Source: Quercus robur
Lineage: Eukaryota; Streptophyta; Magnoliopsida; Fagales; Fagaceae
Direction of reading: 5' to 3'
NCBI RefSeq assembly: GCF_932294415.1
Contig: NC_065538.1
Location: 12,530,330 to 12,594,329 of the forward strand
Length of the DNA: 64,000 bases
The position numbers were made by a program, and so were the translations under genes. The stretch's first letter is position 1. The number at the start of each line of letters is the position of its first letter. The notes beneath the pieces are model-generated. The model worked only from the letters and a program-made list of their open reading frames with translations. It was not told the DNA's origin and made no database searches. Shown here piece by piece: positions 44,046 through 55,092 of the stretch.

Positions 44046-44306
44046 TGATAGATAAATTACTAGTTGTCCCAAAAGCTCAAGCTTTTGAGAGAATTGGTAA
44101 TTTAACATGGTATCAAAGTAAGAGATTTGAGTTCAATCCTTGTCTTCACTCTACCTCCTATTTAAAATGTTAAAAATCTCATATGTTAGGCCTCACTTAT
44201 TAACTAGAAGTTTAGGCTCACACGTGAAGGGGAGTGTTAGAAATATGGTTAAATAATTAAATTCATCATTTCTTAACAACTTAAGCTTTTGAGACACTAG
44301 GTAACA
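44046..44306 (+). mobile_element. Very small LTR element (SMART/TRIM-like) in the NOV-like intron
   Basis: A left terminal segment (44046-44107, ending AATTTAACA) is followed directly by a primer site TGGTATCAAAG (44108-44118). A purine tract AAGGGGAG precedes a right segment TGTTAGAAATATGG ... GGTAACA (44235-44306). The two segments share AAGCTTTTGAGA and their ends but are diverged. Interior about 127 bp, no coding. Layout fits the smallest known LTR elements. No clean target duplication, so the borders are provisional. Confidence 0.5.
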
Positions 44307-44312
44307 TTGCAG

Positions 44313-46034
44313 GAATCAATTGACGGGGATTACACTCCACTTCTAGACCAGTGGCCTGTTTTTGCATTTCTTCCTTTAAGGACTTATGGTCTGAAATTTA
44401 TTCTTCAAGGTGATTTTGTTCTTCCATCATCTAGAGAGGAAGTGGATGGAGATAGTCCCTGGAATCAGTGGTTATTGTCTGAGTTTCCTGGTTTGTTTGT
44501 TGATGCTGAGAGATCCTTTTGCGCTCTTCCATGTTATAGAGAGAATCCTGGAAAGGCTGTATCTGCTTTCATGAGCTTTGTTCCGCTTGTTGGGGAAGTT
44601 CATGGTTTCTTTTCAAGTCTTCCCCGGTTGATTATTTCAAAATTACGTATGACAAACTGCTTACTTCTGGAAGGAGGAAACAACAGATGGGCTCCTCCTT
44701 GCAAGGTTCTAAGAGGTTGGAATGAACAGGCTCGCATCCTTCTTCCTGATAGTATGCTTAGTGAGCACCTTGGCCTTGGATTCTTGGATAGAAATATACA
44801 AATTTCTGATTCATTAGCAAGGGCACTGGGTATTGAGGAATATGGTCCTAAAATTCTACTACAATTTATACGCTCTCTGATTCATGTGGAGAATGGCATC
44901 AACTCCATGGGCCTGTATTGGTTGTCTTCTTGGCTAAATGCACTTTATACAATGTCATTCCATTCATCTAGACAAACTTTGTTTAATTCTGATGCAGAAA
45001 TTGATCTCGTAGAGAACCTTAAAAAATTACCGTTTATTCCTCTTTCAGATGGTACATACAGCTCAGTGAATGAAGGTACAATCTGGTTACAATATGATGC
45101 TTTAAGTGCGGGGTTTGATGGCAGGCATGGACTTGAAGCCTTCCCAAATTTATTTGCTAAACTTCGAACTGTGAATCCTGCCCTCCTTTCTGCATCAACT
45201 GTTGATACCTCATGCTTGGATGTGAGTTTAGTAGGCAACCTTACCAACTTGCTTCATAGAATTGGTGTCCAGTGGTTGTCTGCTCATGAAATTGAGAAGG
45301 TGCACATCTTGCCAGCTGTATCTGATGATGGAATTACAAATAGGGACAAGAATTTGATGACAGAGTATGTTTGCTTTGTAATGATCCACCTACAGTCTAG
45401 CTGCCCTGATTGTCATGTTGAAAGGGAGTACATAATCTCCCAATTACGAAATAAAGCTTTATTTTAACAAATCAGGGCTTGCAACGACTTGTTGAGGTGC
45501 CAATTCATTTTAGTAAAGAATATGGAAATCCAGTCAATGTGAATATGTTGATTAATGTTGTAGATATGTAATGGCATGAAGTTGACAGCACTTATTTGAG
45601 GCATCCAGTTACTGAATCACTCTCATGTGGACTGGAAAAATGGAGGGAATTTTTCCAGGAATTAGGTGTTGTGGATTTTGTGCAAATTAATCAAGTTGAT
45701 AAGACTGTTTCTGATATATCTCATATCATTTTTAAGAATCTCATGTGGGAAAGAGATCTGATTTCCCCTGAATCAATTGCCAAAGACTGGGAATCTCATG
45801 AATTGGTCCACTTAATATCTGTATTGTCCAAAAATTGCATGCAGCAAAGTTGTATATATCTGTTAGAGATTTTTTATACACTATGGGATAGTTGTTTTAG
45901 TGACAAAGTGATGGGTTACTGCAATATTAACTCTGGCGGAGATAGCAAACCCTTCAAGTCTTCTTTTATGAGCAGCATTAGTGATGTCCAGTGGGCAGTA
46001 TCTGGCATGGATGATGAGCTTCACTATCCCAGAT
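44313..46034 (+). pseudogene. NOV-like exon B
   Basis: Starts after the acceptor ATTGCAG (44312). 386 codons are open to 45467 (LDQWPVFAFLPLRTYGLKF, WNQWLLSEFPGLFVDAERSF, GLYWLSSWLNALYTMSFHS, LPFIPLSDGTYSSVNEGTIW). A frameshift near 45460 follows, then QGLQRLVEVPIHFSKEYG, a TAA at 45569-45571 and an open tail to ELHYPR with donor T|GTAATC. In NOV proteins this region follows the ATPase core; a DGTYSSV-type block is typical. Confidence 0.88.
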
Positions 46035-47218
46035 GTAATCTTTTGCACTTCTCATCTTTTTTTTACTTTGATGTAATATTTTATCAATTCTGATTCCTTT
46101 GTGATGGAAGCATATCTAGTTGTCATTTATATTCTTTACAAAGTCTCTTCTTTTTATGCATGAAATATTGTGAAAGGTGCAATATATTTGTTAGCCTTTT
46201 GGTTTGGATGAGTATCGTTTATTATGGAGACAGCCTTTGAATTGGTTTAACTATCATGAGTACTTCCACTATGATGTTAAGAACTAGAATGTGATGCAAA
46301 CATATTGAAGTTGCTACAATTATCAGAAAGGTCATTCTGCACAATGAGATTGAGAGCCGTATTGAGCAGACAGCTCTTGCTTTAGGAGCATCTTTCTCTC
46401 TCTCTCTCTCTAACACACACACACACATTTGTTTCTTTACGCTTGCTTTGCCAAAGCATTGTACATCGAGTGAGAAAGGGCGTGAAGCTCAATTTGCTAC
46501 ATCAACCAATACAAATTTTTTTTTTTTTTTGGGGGTTAATTCTCAGTTTTATGAAAAATATGGAACAGATTAGAAATTTTGTTACAGAAAAGGAGAAAAA
46601 AGATAAAAGATTGTTGGAGATCAAGTTTTGGTTAGAAAATAATGTTATATGAAATAAGCTTTCATCACAAAGTTCGTACTTGTATGCAAGAAGAAAGTGA
46701 GTTCATCAGGGTTGCTCCTGTTCTTTTGTATGTTTGATATTACGTTGCAACATTAGCACACTGTTTTAAATACTGTAACTTGAAATAAATTATGTATGCT
46801 CCTCCATATAATTCTTTGAATGGTTGGCAAAGCCAAATCCAACTTAAATGATTACCTACTTATAAATAATGTGCATTAGCACTCCTACAAGAAACGGCCT
46901 AGCTAACACGTGTCCTACGTTTTCTTCACCTGCTCTGCAGTTTGAGCTTCATACAGTGTTGTGCCCTTGATGAGAAAAACAGGGGCCACCCACTTTCTCT
47001 TTTCTGCACCAATCCTTATTTACTACTGTATCTTTTTTGGGTGTATAGGTAGAGCGTGACCAATTTGTTTTCCTCTTTTCTTTTTTTTAGGGGGAGGGGT
47101 GGGGGGTTTTTCTTTAAGAACCTGCTGCATCTCCCTGTATGGTGGGAGGATTTAGCTCACATCACATGGACTTTTATAGATCCTTACTGAGCTATTATTA
47201 TTATTTTTTTGGGAACAG

Positions 47219-47328
47219 GTACGAAACGGGAGCTAGTAAGTGATATTGGGTTTAAGGTTAAAGTTACAATGGATGACATTTTGGAAATTCTAAGTGTGGA
47301 GAAGTTCTCAGAGGCCTTTTAAGGCCAG
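47219..47328 (+). pseudogene. NOV-like exon C
   Basis: Between acceptor GGGAACAG and donor CCAG|GTATAG. Encodes TKRELVSDIGFKVKVTMDDI followed by LEILSVEKFSEAF and a TAA (47320-47322). Short exon placed in the right order between exons B and D. Confidence 0.75.
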
Positions 47329-47589
47329 GTATAGCTGCTTCTTATTTGCCATTTTAGATCTTTAAAAATGTCATCTGAAAGTGAGATTATTTAATTTAGT
47401 AAATGTTCTTTCTTGCTGGCTATAGGAACTAATCTAATGCTTTTTTCTCTAGATTTCATGTTATCCACTTGCCATGAACATGTATGTGTAAGTCAGCTCG
47501 AGTCAATGCTGGATTGAAATTCCTTGCATGGCTATTCCGCGGTTTATATAATTCAGATGATTTCTTGGAAATTTATTTGTTGATAATTT

Positions 47590-47845
47590 AATAGATGAGT
47601 GGATTCAAATTAAGGGAATGAGAAAAAATGGTTGAAAAGACCTAAAATAACATTAATAGAAGTATTAAAAAAGGATATGTCAATTAAGGAGGTGATGGAG
47701 AGTATGACTTTGGATAGGGTAGAATGATAAGAAAAAATACATGTGACCGACCCTGATTGGTTTGTTGAGGATCTATATCTGACTCAGATATGGATTAATC
47801 TGACCCCAAACCCAAAATTTTGGGACTAAGTTTTGGTTGTTGTTA
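47590..47845 (+). mobile_element. RTE-type LINE 3' fragment in the NOV-like intron
   Basis: Encodes the C-terminal piece typical of plant RTE LINE reverse transcriptase (KRPKITLIEVLKKDM, ESMTLDRVE, EKIHVTDPDW) with two stops, followed by the 3' UTR phrase AAATTTTGGGACTAAG and a GTTGTTGTT tail. Only the last few hundred bases remain, as expected of 5'-truncated LINE insertions. Confidence 0.75.
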
Positions 47846-48210
47846 TTGACTTATTGCTGTATAATTTGACAGATTTGCATTGAGATGCTTTTCATCTATA
47901 TTTGCTTTCCAGAACCAGAGGTTTTTACATGCATTTGCTCATACCTTCATCTGTTCCTCTTCTTATTCTTTTTTGGATGACTTTCCTTTTTCCTCTTCCT
48001 GTTACAAATTACAATGATATCTTATTTACTTATGGAACACTTGCTTTTAATAGACGCTTACGTGCACTTTTTTGACCTCTTAGCATGCTTGGGTTATATC
48101 TATTTTCCATTTATTATTTGTTTAGTCTATACTTTTGAGTCTTTCACTTATAAAAAATACTTCTGAGTCTTTCAACCAACTAAATGGGTCCAACTTTCTT
48201 CGCATGCCAG

Positions 48211-48613
48211 CATATCACAAATGTCAAACTTGTACACATTCATCTGGAAAGAAATGGCTACTTCAAGGCACAAAATCACTGAGGAATTACATTCTGGATC
48301 TTGTGTATTTGTTCCCTATGCGTCTGGCTCTAGTCGTGAGGATGTGGTACCTGGTATGTTTTTGTCTCCTGAAGAAATATGTTGGCATGATCCAACTGGT
48401 TGTCTAGACCAAATTAAGGAGATAAATCCTCAGTGCAGTTTGACAGAAGTGACTCATTGCCCCTTAAAAAAGACACTGAGCAATATATATCCAGGCCTTC
48501 GTGACTTTTTCATTGACGGCTGCGGAGTACATGAGACCCCTCCTCTCTGTAGCTACCTACAAATTTTGCTCCAGCTTTCGACTGTTACTTTGCCTTCACA
48601 AGCAGCTAATGCA
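48211..48613 (+). pseudogene. NOV-like exon D
   Basis: Between acceptor CATGCCAG and donor GCA|GTAAGT. Open throughout: MSNLYTFIWKEMATSRHKIT, ELHSGSCVFVPYASG, VVPGMFLSPEEICWHDPTG, LSNIYPGLRDFFIDGCGVHE and LQILLQLSTVTLPSQAANA. Intact exon. Confidence 0.85.
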
Positions 48614-48696
48614 GTAAGTAACCAAATCTGAAACAAAATCACAGTTGCAATTAATGTTTGTTGCGGTGAAACTTTAGAGTTTCTTTCATGTCTCAG

Positions 48697-48868
48697 GTTT
48701 TCCAAGTGTTTCTCAAGTGGAGTGATGGTTTGAAATCTGGACTCCTGAGTCCTGAAGATATCATTTACTTGAAAGAGCATCCTATGAAATTTAACTGTGC
48801 TGTACTTCCAACTGGATTTCCTCCCTACACCCTTCCTTTGGCCTTGTGTGCTGGTCTGATAATTTGAA
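48697..48868 (+). pseudogene. NOV-like exon E, truncated
   Basis: After acceptor TGTCTCAG: VFQVFLKWSDGLKSGLLSPE, DIIYLKEH, then a deletion and shift relative to the duplicate at 61.34 kb, which keeps YDKWISSLKPSFGLVCWSDN. In both copies the following part, expected to be about 150 residues up to the last exon, is missing. Confidence 0.8.
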
Positions 48869-49163
48869 GCTATGGAAACAATTTCAGCATTTCTCTGAAG
48901 TTTTATTGTGTTTTAGCTTCCAAATAAAACCACAATATAATTATGTTGAACCATAGACATCTTTCACGTTGAAGCCTTTTTTGGACTGATGCCTCCAAAT
49001 CCCTAAAATATGTCAGCCTTCAACACTAACTCAGTACTCTCTTTTTAGTTGATGGTTACTAAAATGAGTACTATTAAACCTCCTTTTATACTTTGCAATG
49101 TATGCTTTATTAGAATTTGAGGGCATTTCCAACATTTATATCCTTATCGTATGCCTTTTACAG

Positions 49164-50273
49164 GACAGCGTTTTGTACACAACCCAAGAATCCGATTCTC
49201 ATGCCCTATTTATGGAGCTGTCTCGTTTGTTATTTGATGGAACTCCTGATTTACACTTGGCAAATTTCCTTCACATGATCACAACCATGGCTGAATCAGG
49301 TTCTACTGAGGAGCAAACAGAGTTTTTCATCTTGAATAGCCAAAAGATGCCTAAGCATTCTAATGAAGAATCTGTTTGGTCCCTCCCATCCATACCTTCA
49401 CGGACAAAGAACGATGACTCACTCCAAACAAGTTTTGATTCGACAAAGTCCAAAAAGAAGGCTGGAAATAACTCAAATTGGCCGCCTGTGGATTGGAAAA
49501 CTGCACCTGGTTTTAGTTATGCTCGTTTAAATGGTTTTAAGACTCAGGCAACAGCTGCACAGCCTAGCGGCAGCCCACGGAAGGATGATTCTGAAGGTAC
49601 AGTCATGGAAACTGATAATGTTCCTATCTCAATTGAAGATGATTGAACCATTGCAGATGATTTTGCAGCAGCTTCAAAAGCTTTGGTTTTGTCAGCCAAT
49701 TTGGAAAATCAGTCTGCCAATGCTTGCAATTCAACTTATTCTGATCAGTCTGGCCATGCTCCCAATCGTACTGTTTCCACCATGCATGTTGAATTTGATC
49801 CTGTTGATTTAGATCGAGTGTCTGATGGCCCTGAGTTGGGTGCATCTAATTTTAGCAGTAGAGATCATCTTAGATTTGGTACCCCCAATGCAGCACAAGC
49901 CATGCAAACGGGGAGAATAGGTGAGAGTGTTGCTTTCAAATACATTATTGGGAAATTTGGTGGGACAGCAGTGAAGTGGGTTAATGAAGATTTTGAAACT
50001 GGGTTACCTTACGACATTATAGTAGGGGAGGAGAGTAATAGGGAGTACATTGAAGTTAAAGCAACTAAATCTCGAACCAAAGACGGGTTCATTATATCAA
50101 CAAGAGAGTGGCAATTTGCATTTGAAAAGGGTGAATCATACAGCATTGCACATGTTTTGTTAGGTAAAAATAATGTTGCAAGGGTGAATCCAGTAAAGTT
50201 ATGTTCTCTAGGCAAGTTGCAGTTGGTTGTCATGATGCCCAGGCAGCAGAAGGAATTTTCCGTTGTCTCCTAA
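49164..50273 (+). pseudogene. NOV-like last exon with DUF3883 domain, one stop
   Basis: After acceptor TTTTACAG. Encodes SHALFMELSRLLFDGTPDLH, LANFLHMITTM, a Ser/Pro-rich linker with NWPPVDWKTAPGFSYARLNG, then a TGA at 49644-49646 where the duplicate has TGG (Trp). It continues in frame to the DUF3883 domain (GRIGESVAFKYIIGKFGG, GLPYDIIVG, YIEVKATKS, WQFAFEKGESYSIAHVL) and ends ...QLVVMMPRQQKEFSVVS with TAA 50271-50273. The spacing of D (PYDI) and E-x-K (EVK) resembles the PD-(D/E)XK nuclease fold. Confidence 0.9.
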
Positions 50274-50966
50274 CATGAACACGCTCATTTTCATCTGCGC
50301 TTTTGGGTTATATTGACTCTGAAGTCTTTAGCCAATCCATAACAGCCTTTATGGAAATACCCTGAAATGACAGAGGATTGTGTACGGTCACTCTTTGTCT
50401 CTTTCCCTCAGAAAGAGTCCAGCTCCTGCAAAGGAAAGCAAGCATTTGTTGTGGATTTTACCTGCAAGAGAACTATAATGGGTCTGACTTGGTATGGGAT
50501 TTGAAGAATCTCTGTAGTGGTATTTCTTCTAATAGAGTGACCAAAATGCCAAAGGTTTGATTTGCACCGCAGGGATCTAATGTCAATATGTCATCTTCAT
50601 AAATTGTTGTATGTAAATCATAGATTGCTACCATATTGTAATTTTATTTGTTTGTAATATTTTATTAGCGGGTGATGGCTTAAGCAGTTGCCCATGAAAT
50701 TTTGTACTAGCCTCGTGCAGTTTACTTTTGACCTTCAAAATTTGAGCTAATAGTTCCAGTAATTAAAGAGAATAAATAGTTCAAAGCTTTTTCTGTTGCC
50801 TTTTAGCTTGAACAAATTCCTAATTCTTGTGGACTCAGCCAAACATTGTAATTTTACTGTGGATCTTTACATACCAAACCATTGAAACTTCATTTGTTAC
50901 ATTACACGACCATAGGGCATGAATAATTAATTAATTTTTAATAAGATTAGTCACATTGCACACAAA

Positions 50967-51356
50967 TTGGATCAACTAGGGACGCCACATCTAACCAGAT
51001 TATGGATCGTAGGAAGGCTATTATTCAAAGCTTGCCACAAGGAAAATCTTGATCTTTTGAGGGTTTTTCAACAACTAAATGCTCTTCCATACAAGAAGGT
51101 ATATTATGTTTCGAGTGTATATATTCAGCCCCTTACAACACATTGGATCCACCAGTACATGGATTTTTCGTGTTGTGAAAGAGGTGAGTATATATGCCCG
51201 AAACATTATTTAATTTTTCCTTCCATAAGACTCCCCGTCGCCACTCTACCTTATGAAGCTATTGCACACAACCAAGATGATATTGCACTTCGTGCAAAAA
51301 GCTCATCCGACTTTGTTGCTGTCTATAGTCTACATAAGCTTATCCTCAACATTTAG
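50967..51356 (+). other. Open frame of 129 codons downstream of the NOV-like gene, unrecognised
   Basis: Starts MDQLGTPHLTRLW, ends VYSLHKLILNI. No domain recognised and codon use looks like non-coding sequence. The duplicate copy (63552 onward) has one T fewer in a T run and shifts frame near 63800, which argues against selection for coding. Confidence 0.25.
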
Positions 51357-51416
51357 ATTAGATAATGAGCTTTGCTTTAATTAATGTTCCCATCTGCTAG
51401 AAGGAAAACTCTCCTA

Positions 51417-52969
51417 AGCAAAAAATGACGTTCTAGAGCCTAGCATCTGAATCAATCAATTGATAGCAGAATTGCTGATTAAACAAATTGGAGATATTTG
51501 TTTGAGTTCTAATCAATCGAAAATTTGATTATGGTCTATTTGAGTGTCATATGTTATCCAATATTATTTTCAATCTCCAAAAATTTAAATTGATCTTATA
51601 CTAAATGAGGTCATAGATATTTTTTTTTTTAAAATCGTATAATATTTTGAAGTTATATATATAAGGCTATATGATGATTTCATTTTTTTTTTTTTTTAAT
51701 TTGTTCTTTGTGCAACAAAATTGTTTTAACAGACATAAATATAAGCATTTAATTATTCTGTTATTTCCATTTTCCACTATAAGATAGTTTCTTGCTCTCC
51801 ATTTTCCACTATAAGATAGTTTCTTGCTCTAGATAAACATGTGTGACAAATATGTATGTATCTTTTTTTTTAATCAATATATTTCACATTAGTTTTTTTT
51901 TTCCCCAAAAAAATTGATGGGATGCTATTAGGTCGAATCATGCATTATGATTTTTTTTTTTTTTTTGTCGTCATTTTTTTCTAAATTGTTCTAAATGATT
52001 GATAAGGATAAGAAGATCAATAATTCACCAATAAGTTTATATAGCGGTTGTTTTTGTCCCTAATGTGGATGACAATACTATTAGAGAATTTAGAGTGATG
52101 ATCACAGACCACAACCTTGTGTCTGCAAAGAGAATAGATTGGGTAAATTGTGTCTGAATGCAAATGAGGGTCTTGGTATTTATAGGCAAACTCACACCTA
52201 TTTGGGAGTAGACATAACTTTATGAACATATGAACATATACTTCAATCCTTCGAGCAACAACCTCACCCAACTATGGTCTCTCTACTAAAACAAATATTG
52301 GGTTTGTGAAGCAACACCATCCACTGAGCGGGGTTATTGTATTTTTAGGGTGCACCATAGAATGGTGTAATTATCTATCACAACTACACACTAACATGTT
52401 TATACTTGTGTTTATCATTTTAGTTTCTAGTGCAATTACAGAATGAGTATTTTCTGTGATAAGTATTGTCAAAATTTCAATTCATAACAAAAAAAGAAGA
52501 TGAATTTTCTGAATTTTTTTTAACAATGAAAAAGAAGTTACTATGAAATTGAGTACAAAATAAATTATAAATTATATGCGGAATTTAATAGAATGTTGAA
52601 TTTCATTTGATAAATTATTCATTTGAATTATAGAGAAACAAGTTTTTACATTTTATTGTTCCTAAAAAAAAAAGTTTTTACATTTTATTAAATATTAATT
52701 ATAATAATTTTATTTTTCATCTATTAATTGGTCTTGAATGCATATCCTTCTTATTTTTGAATTCCAATAATCACGCTCTATGTATGAGAAAATGAGAGAA
52801 TCAATATTGACCTATAAAGACCAATTCGACAAAATACACAAAAATTTATCATTTTTGATACACTGATTTTCAATTTAATTCAAAATCAACTATAATTGTC
52901 CAATATCTTAGTATTATAGGTGTTATGTAAACTAGAGTTGCAAGTTTTCACCCACAATAATAATAATAA
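51417..52969. other. AT-rich intergenic stretch
   Basis: No gene recognised. A 34 bp tandem duplication (CCATTTTCCACTATAAGATA unit) lies at about 51766-51832, and several T runs at 51620, 51680, 51866, 51950. Confidence 0.6.
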
Positions 52970-53009
52970 CTAGCCTCATTACACGCGCTTCGCGCGTGCA
53001 ATGAGGCTC
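52970..53009 (-). mobile_element. Helitron-like 3' terminus (hairpin plus CTAG), minus strand
   Basis: On the minus strand a GC-rich hairpin (GCACGCGCGAAGCGCGTGT) is followed by AATGAGG and CTAG, then T. Helitron ends carry a hairpin shortly before CTRR and insert between A and T. The larger palindrome AGCCTCATT...AATGAGGCT surrounds it. No Rep/helicase gene is seen, so a non-autonomous or truncated element; the 5' end is not located. Confidence 0.5.
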
Positions 53010-53899
53010 TTTTTTTTTTTTTTTTTGATTTAGTATTATAATTTTTCTTTCATCACAATTTGAAAAAATAGATAGGATTTTTTTTTTTTTTCATTTTATC
53101 AAAGAGAGTAGGATTCATTTTTCAATTAGAAGGTTTTGCGTGTTTATCCAAATCCAATTGATGATCCAACCTGGCAATCCACTTTCAATTTCTCCCACTT
53201 TCTCTTTTTCATTTCAGCTTCTCTCTCTCCTCTCTCTTTCTCTCCCACTCCAACTGGGTTTCTTTTTCTCTCTCCCCTAACGCTCCACTCTTTCAACATC
53301 CACACTTGCTCTATGCGTCTCCCTCAACCTTGTTGGTCACCATTGCTAGCATACCAAACTCAGACCCATTAGAAAAAGAAAAAAAAAATAAAATGAGCAA
53401 CACACCATCTGAAACCAAACCCACAAACACTCACGCCTAAGATCCCTTTTTAGATCTAGATTAAGAGAGAGATTGCACGGATCTCAATCCTTATCTATAT
53501 ATTTATATATTATATATAATAACTAATAGTCGAAACGTTTGACTTTTTGTTGATTACGCCTTATTATGCCACGTGGCTACACAAATTAATGCCATGTTTA
53601 CATTTTAAAACACCAAAACATTGTGCCTTTTCGATTAGTAGTTTACGTGAAACGTTTTACTCTTAAATAGTAGTTACAAAAATTTTAAAAAGAAAAACAC
53701 TTCTTTAAATTCGTGACAAATTAACAAATAAGCTTTTTTTAAAATAAAAAAAAAAAACCAACCAAGAAATAACCCAAATCAAATATTTTATATTTTTAGC
53801 TTCACCCTCACACACATTGACCAAAATTTACTCCCTAAAAAAAAAAAAAAAAAAAAAAAAAACAAACAAACAAACACACACACACACCATTTCAGTGGG
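53010..53899. other. Intergenic, with possible Helitron-like 5' end at 53494
   Basis: A|TCTATATATTTATATATT at 53493-53511 followed by AATAACTAATAGTCG resembles the 5' end of plant Helitrons (A|TC start). No matching 3' end found downstream on the plus strand. 53160-53330 is CT-rich; poly(A) at 53838-53862. No gene recognised. Confidence 0.35.
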
Positions 53900-54432
53900 T
53901 TAGACGCCGTTTGGTCACCATGTTTAAACACTGAACACTAGTGTCTAAAAACCAAAAAAATGTGTTTGGTGTATCAGTCCTGTTCCTTGTTGTTTGGAAA
54001 ATATTGTTCAAAAAACTAATGTTAAAAAACCCATTTTTGAAATCACCTCCGGACAGTTTTTAAACAACAAATACTACTGCTCAGTGGCAATTCCGTAATT
54101 ATATTAAACAACAAACACTAGTGCTCAGGTCAGCTTTTTCGTACTTTGGTCAGTTTTTTTTAAAATATTTTGGTCAGCCATGTTCTCTCTCCTGATTTAA
54201 AATATATTTATTTTGTACTTTCGTCAGCTTTTTTTATCATTCAAAACACACATACCAAACACATATTTTATATTTTTTGAACATTGAAAAATGTTGTTTA
54301 AACCATGATATCAAACACATTTTTTTTGTTTTATTCACACTAAAAACATGTTTTTCAACAACACTTTTTAAACCACAATTTTCATATTTTTTTAAACAAC
54401 AATTTTTGAAAACTATGACCAAACGGGCCTAA
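53900..54432. mobile_element. hAT-like MITE, about 530 bp
   Basis: Left end TTAGACGCCGTTTGGTCA and right end (complement) TTAGGCCCGTTTGGTCA are terminal inverted repeats of the CCGTTTGG type common in plant hAT MITEs. The interior is AT-rich with repeated AAACAAC and TTAAACA words and no transposase. A clean 8 bp duplication was not found. Confidence 0.65.
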
Positions 54433-54713
54433 GTTCTTTAACTGTCTCTTACTCTCTTTATATATTCTAAATTTCACTTCAATTTTGCCTTTGCCCATTT
54501 TTCCTCTACGAGAAGAAACTCTGTGAGTAGAGATAGGATATGGGATTGTCTCCACTAGCTTGACGCCGTCACACAGTGGAACCACTGCCGGTGAAATTGT
54601 CTTCTTTTGTTTTTCCCTTTCAGTCCACCGTTAAGCATAGAACCTCTACCCTCTACCCTCTACCCCTCTCTCAAACACAAACCCATGTTATTTCGCAAAA
54701 AGCTTGAAAGGGC

Positions 54714-55092
54714 ATGACTATGGGTATCAAACCGTTCTCTCTCGGTTTTTCTCAGGTTTTCCTTTATTGGTGTTTTTTTTTTTTTTTAAATTTTTGTATG
54801 CAATTTTGTTAATCAAATGGTTTGATAAAAGCGAATGTCTTCATAGTGGGTTTGTGTAATTGTGTCTGAAATTGTAATTTTAAGATGGATTTGCTTGATT
54901 TTGATTGCTTGAATTTATTTGTTAAAAAAGAATTTTCCACAATGATACTTTTTGGGGTTAGTTTTATTACTTCTATTTAAACTAAGTGATATTTGAATTC
55001 TGGTAGAATTTCATAGTGAGGAATATAGAGATTGTGGCTCATGTTGATCCTAGAAAGACGTCTTTGGTTGATTCTATTTTAAACAAACAAAG
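54714..55092 (+). pseudogene. N-terminal exons of a TypA/BipA-type GTPase, P-loop altered
   Basis: An ATG at 54714 opens 14 codons (MTMGIKPFSLGFSQ) to CAG|GTTTTC at 54755/54756. After a 250 base gap with a T-rich start and acceptor TCTGGTAG, 55007-55092 encodes NFIVRNIEIVAHVDPRK and TSLVDSILNKQ to donor AG|GTAATA. The phases match (0). VRNI-IVAHVD-x2-KT-LVD is the G1 motif of TypA/BipA and EF-G-like translational GTPases, usually AHVDHGKT; here HG is PR, so GTP binding would fail. No further exons (switch regions, domain II) were found downstream. The short first exon is less certain than the second. Confidence 0.55.

Larger units (their letters stand above)
42206..50273 (+). pseudogene. NO VEIN-like pseudogene, middle and C-terminal exons
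   Basis: A chain of six exons with AG/GT borders encodes consecutive parts of a NOV-type protein (in plants a large nuclear protein with a histidine-kinase-like ATPase domain and a C-terminal DUF3883 domain, needed for leaf vein and embryo patterning). Disabling changes are many: stops at 42502, 42523, 42709, 42884, 43936, 45569, 47320 and 49644, and frameshifts near 42705, 43735 and 45460. The ATPase core after 43977 is missing, as is the part between 48.87 and 49.16 kb. The N-terminal part is absent here but found on the other strand at 21-22 kb. Coding similarity remains high, so decay is fairly recent. Confidence 0.85.
48739..51416 (+). repeat. Segmental duplication, copy 1 (NOV-like 3' end and flank)
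   Basis: From CTGGACTCCTGAGTCC to AAAACTCTCCTA this stretch repeats at 61342-64000 in the same orientation, with a few per cent differences and small indels. The right end of copy 2 lies at or beyond the window edge. Confidence 0.95.
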
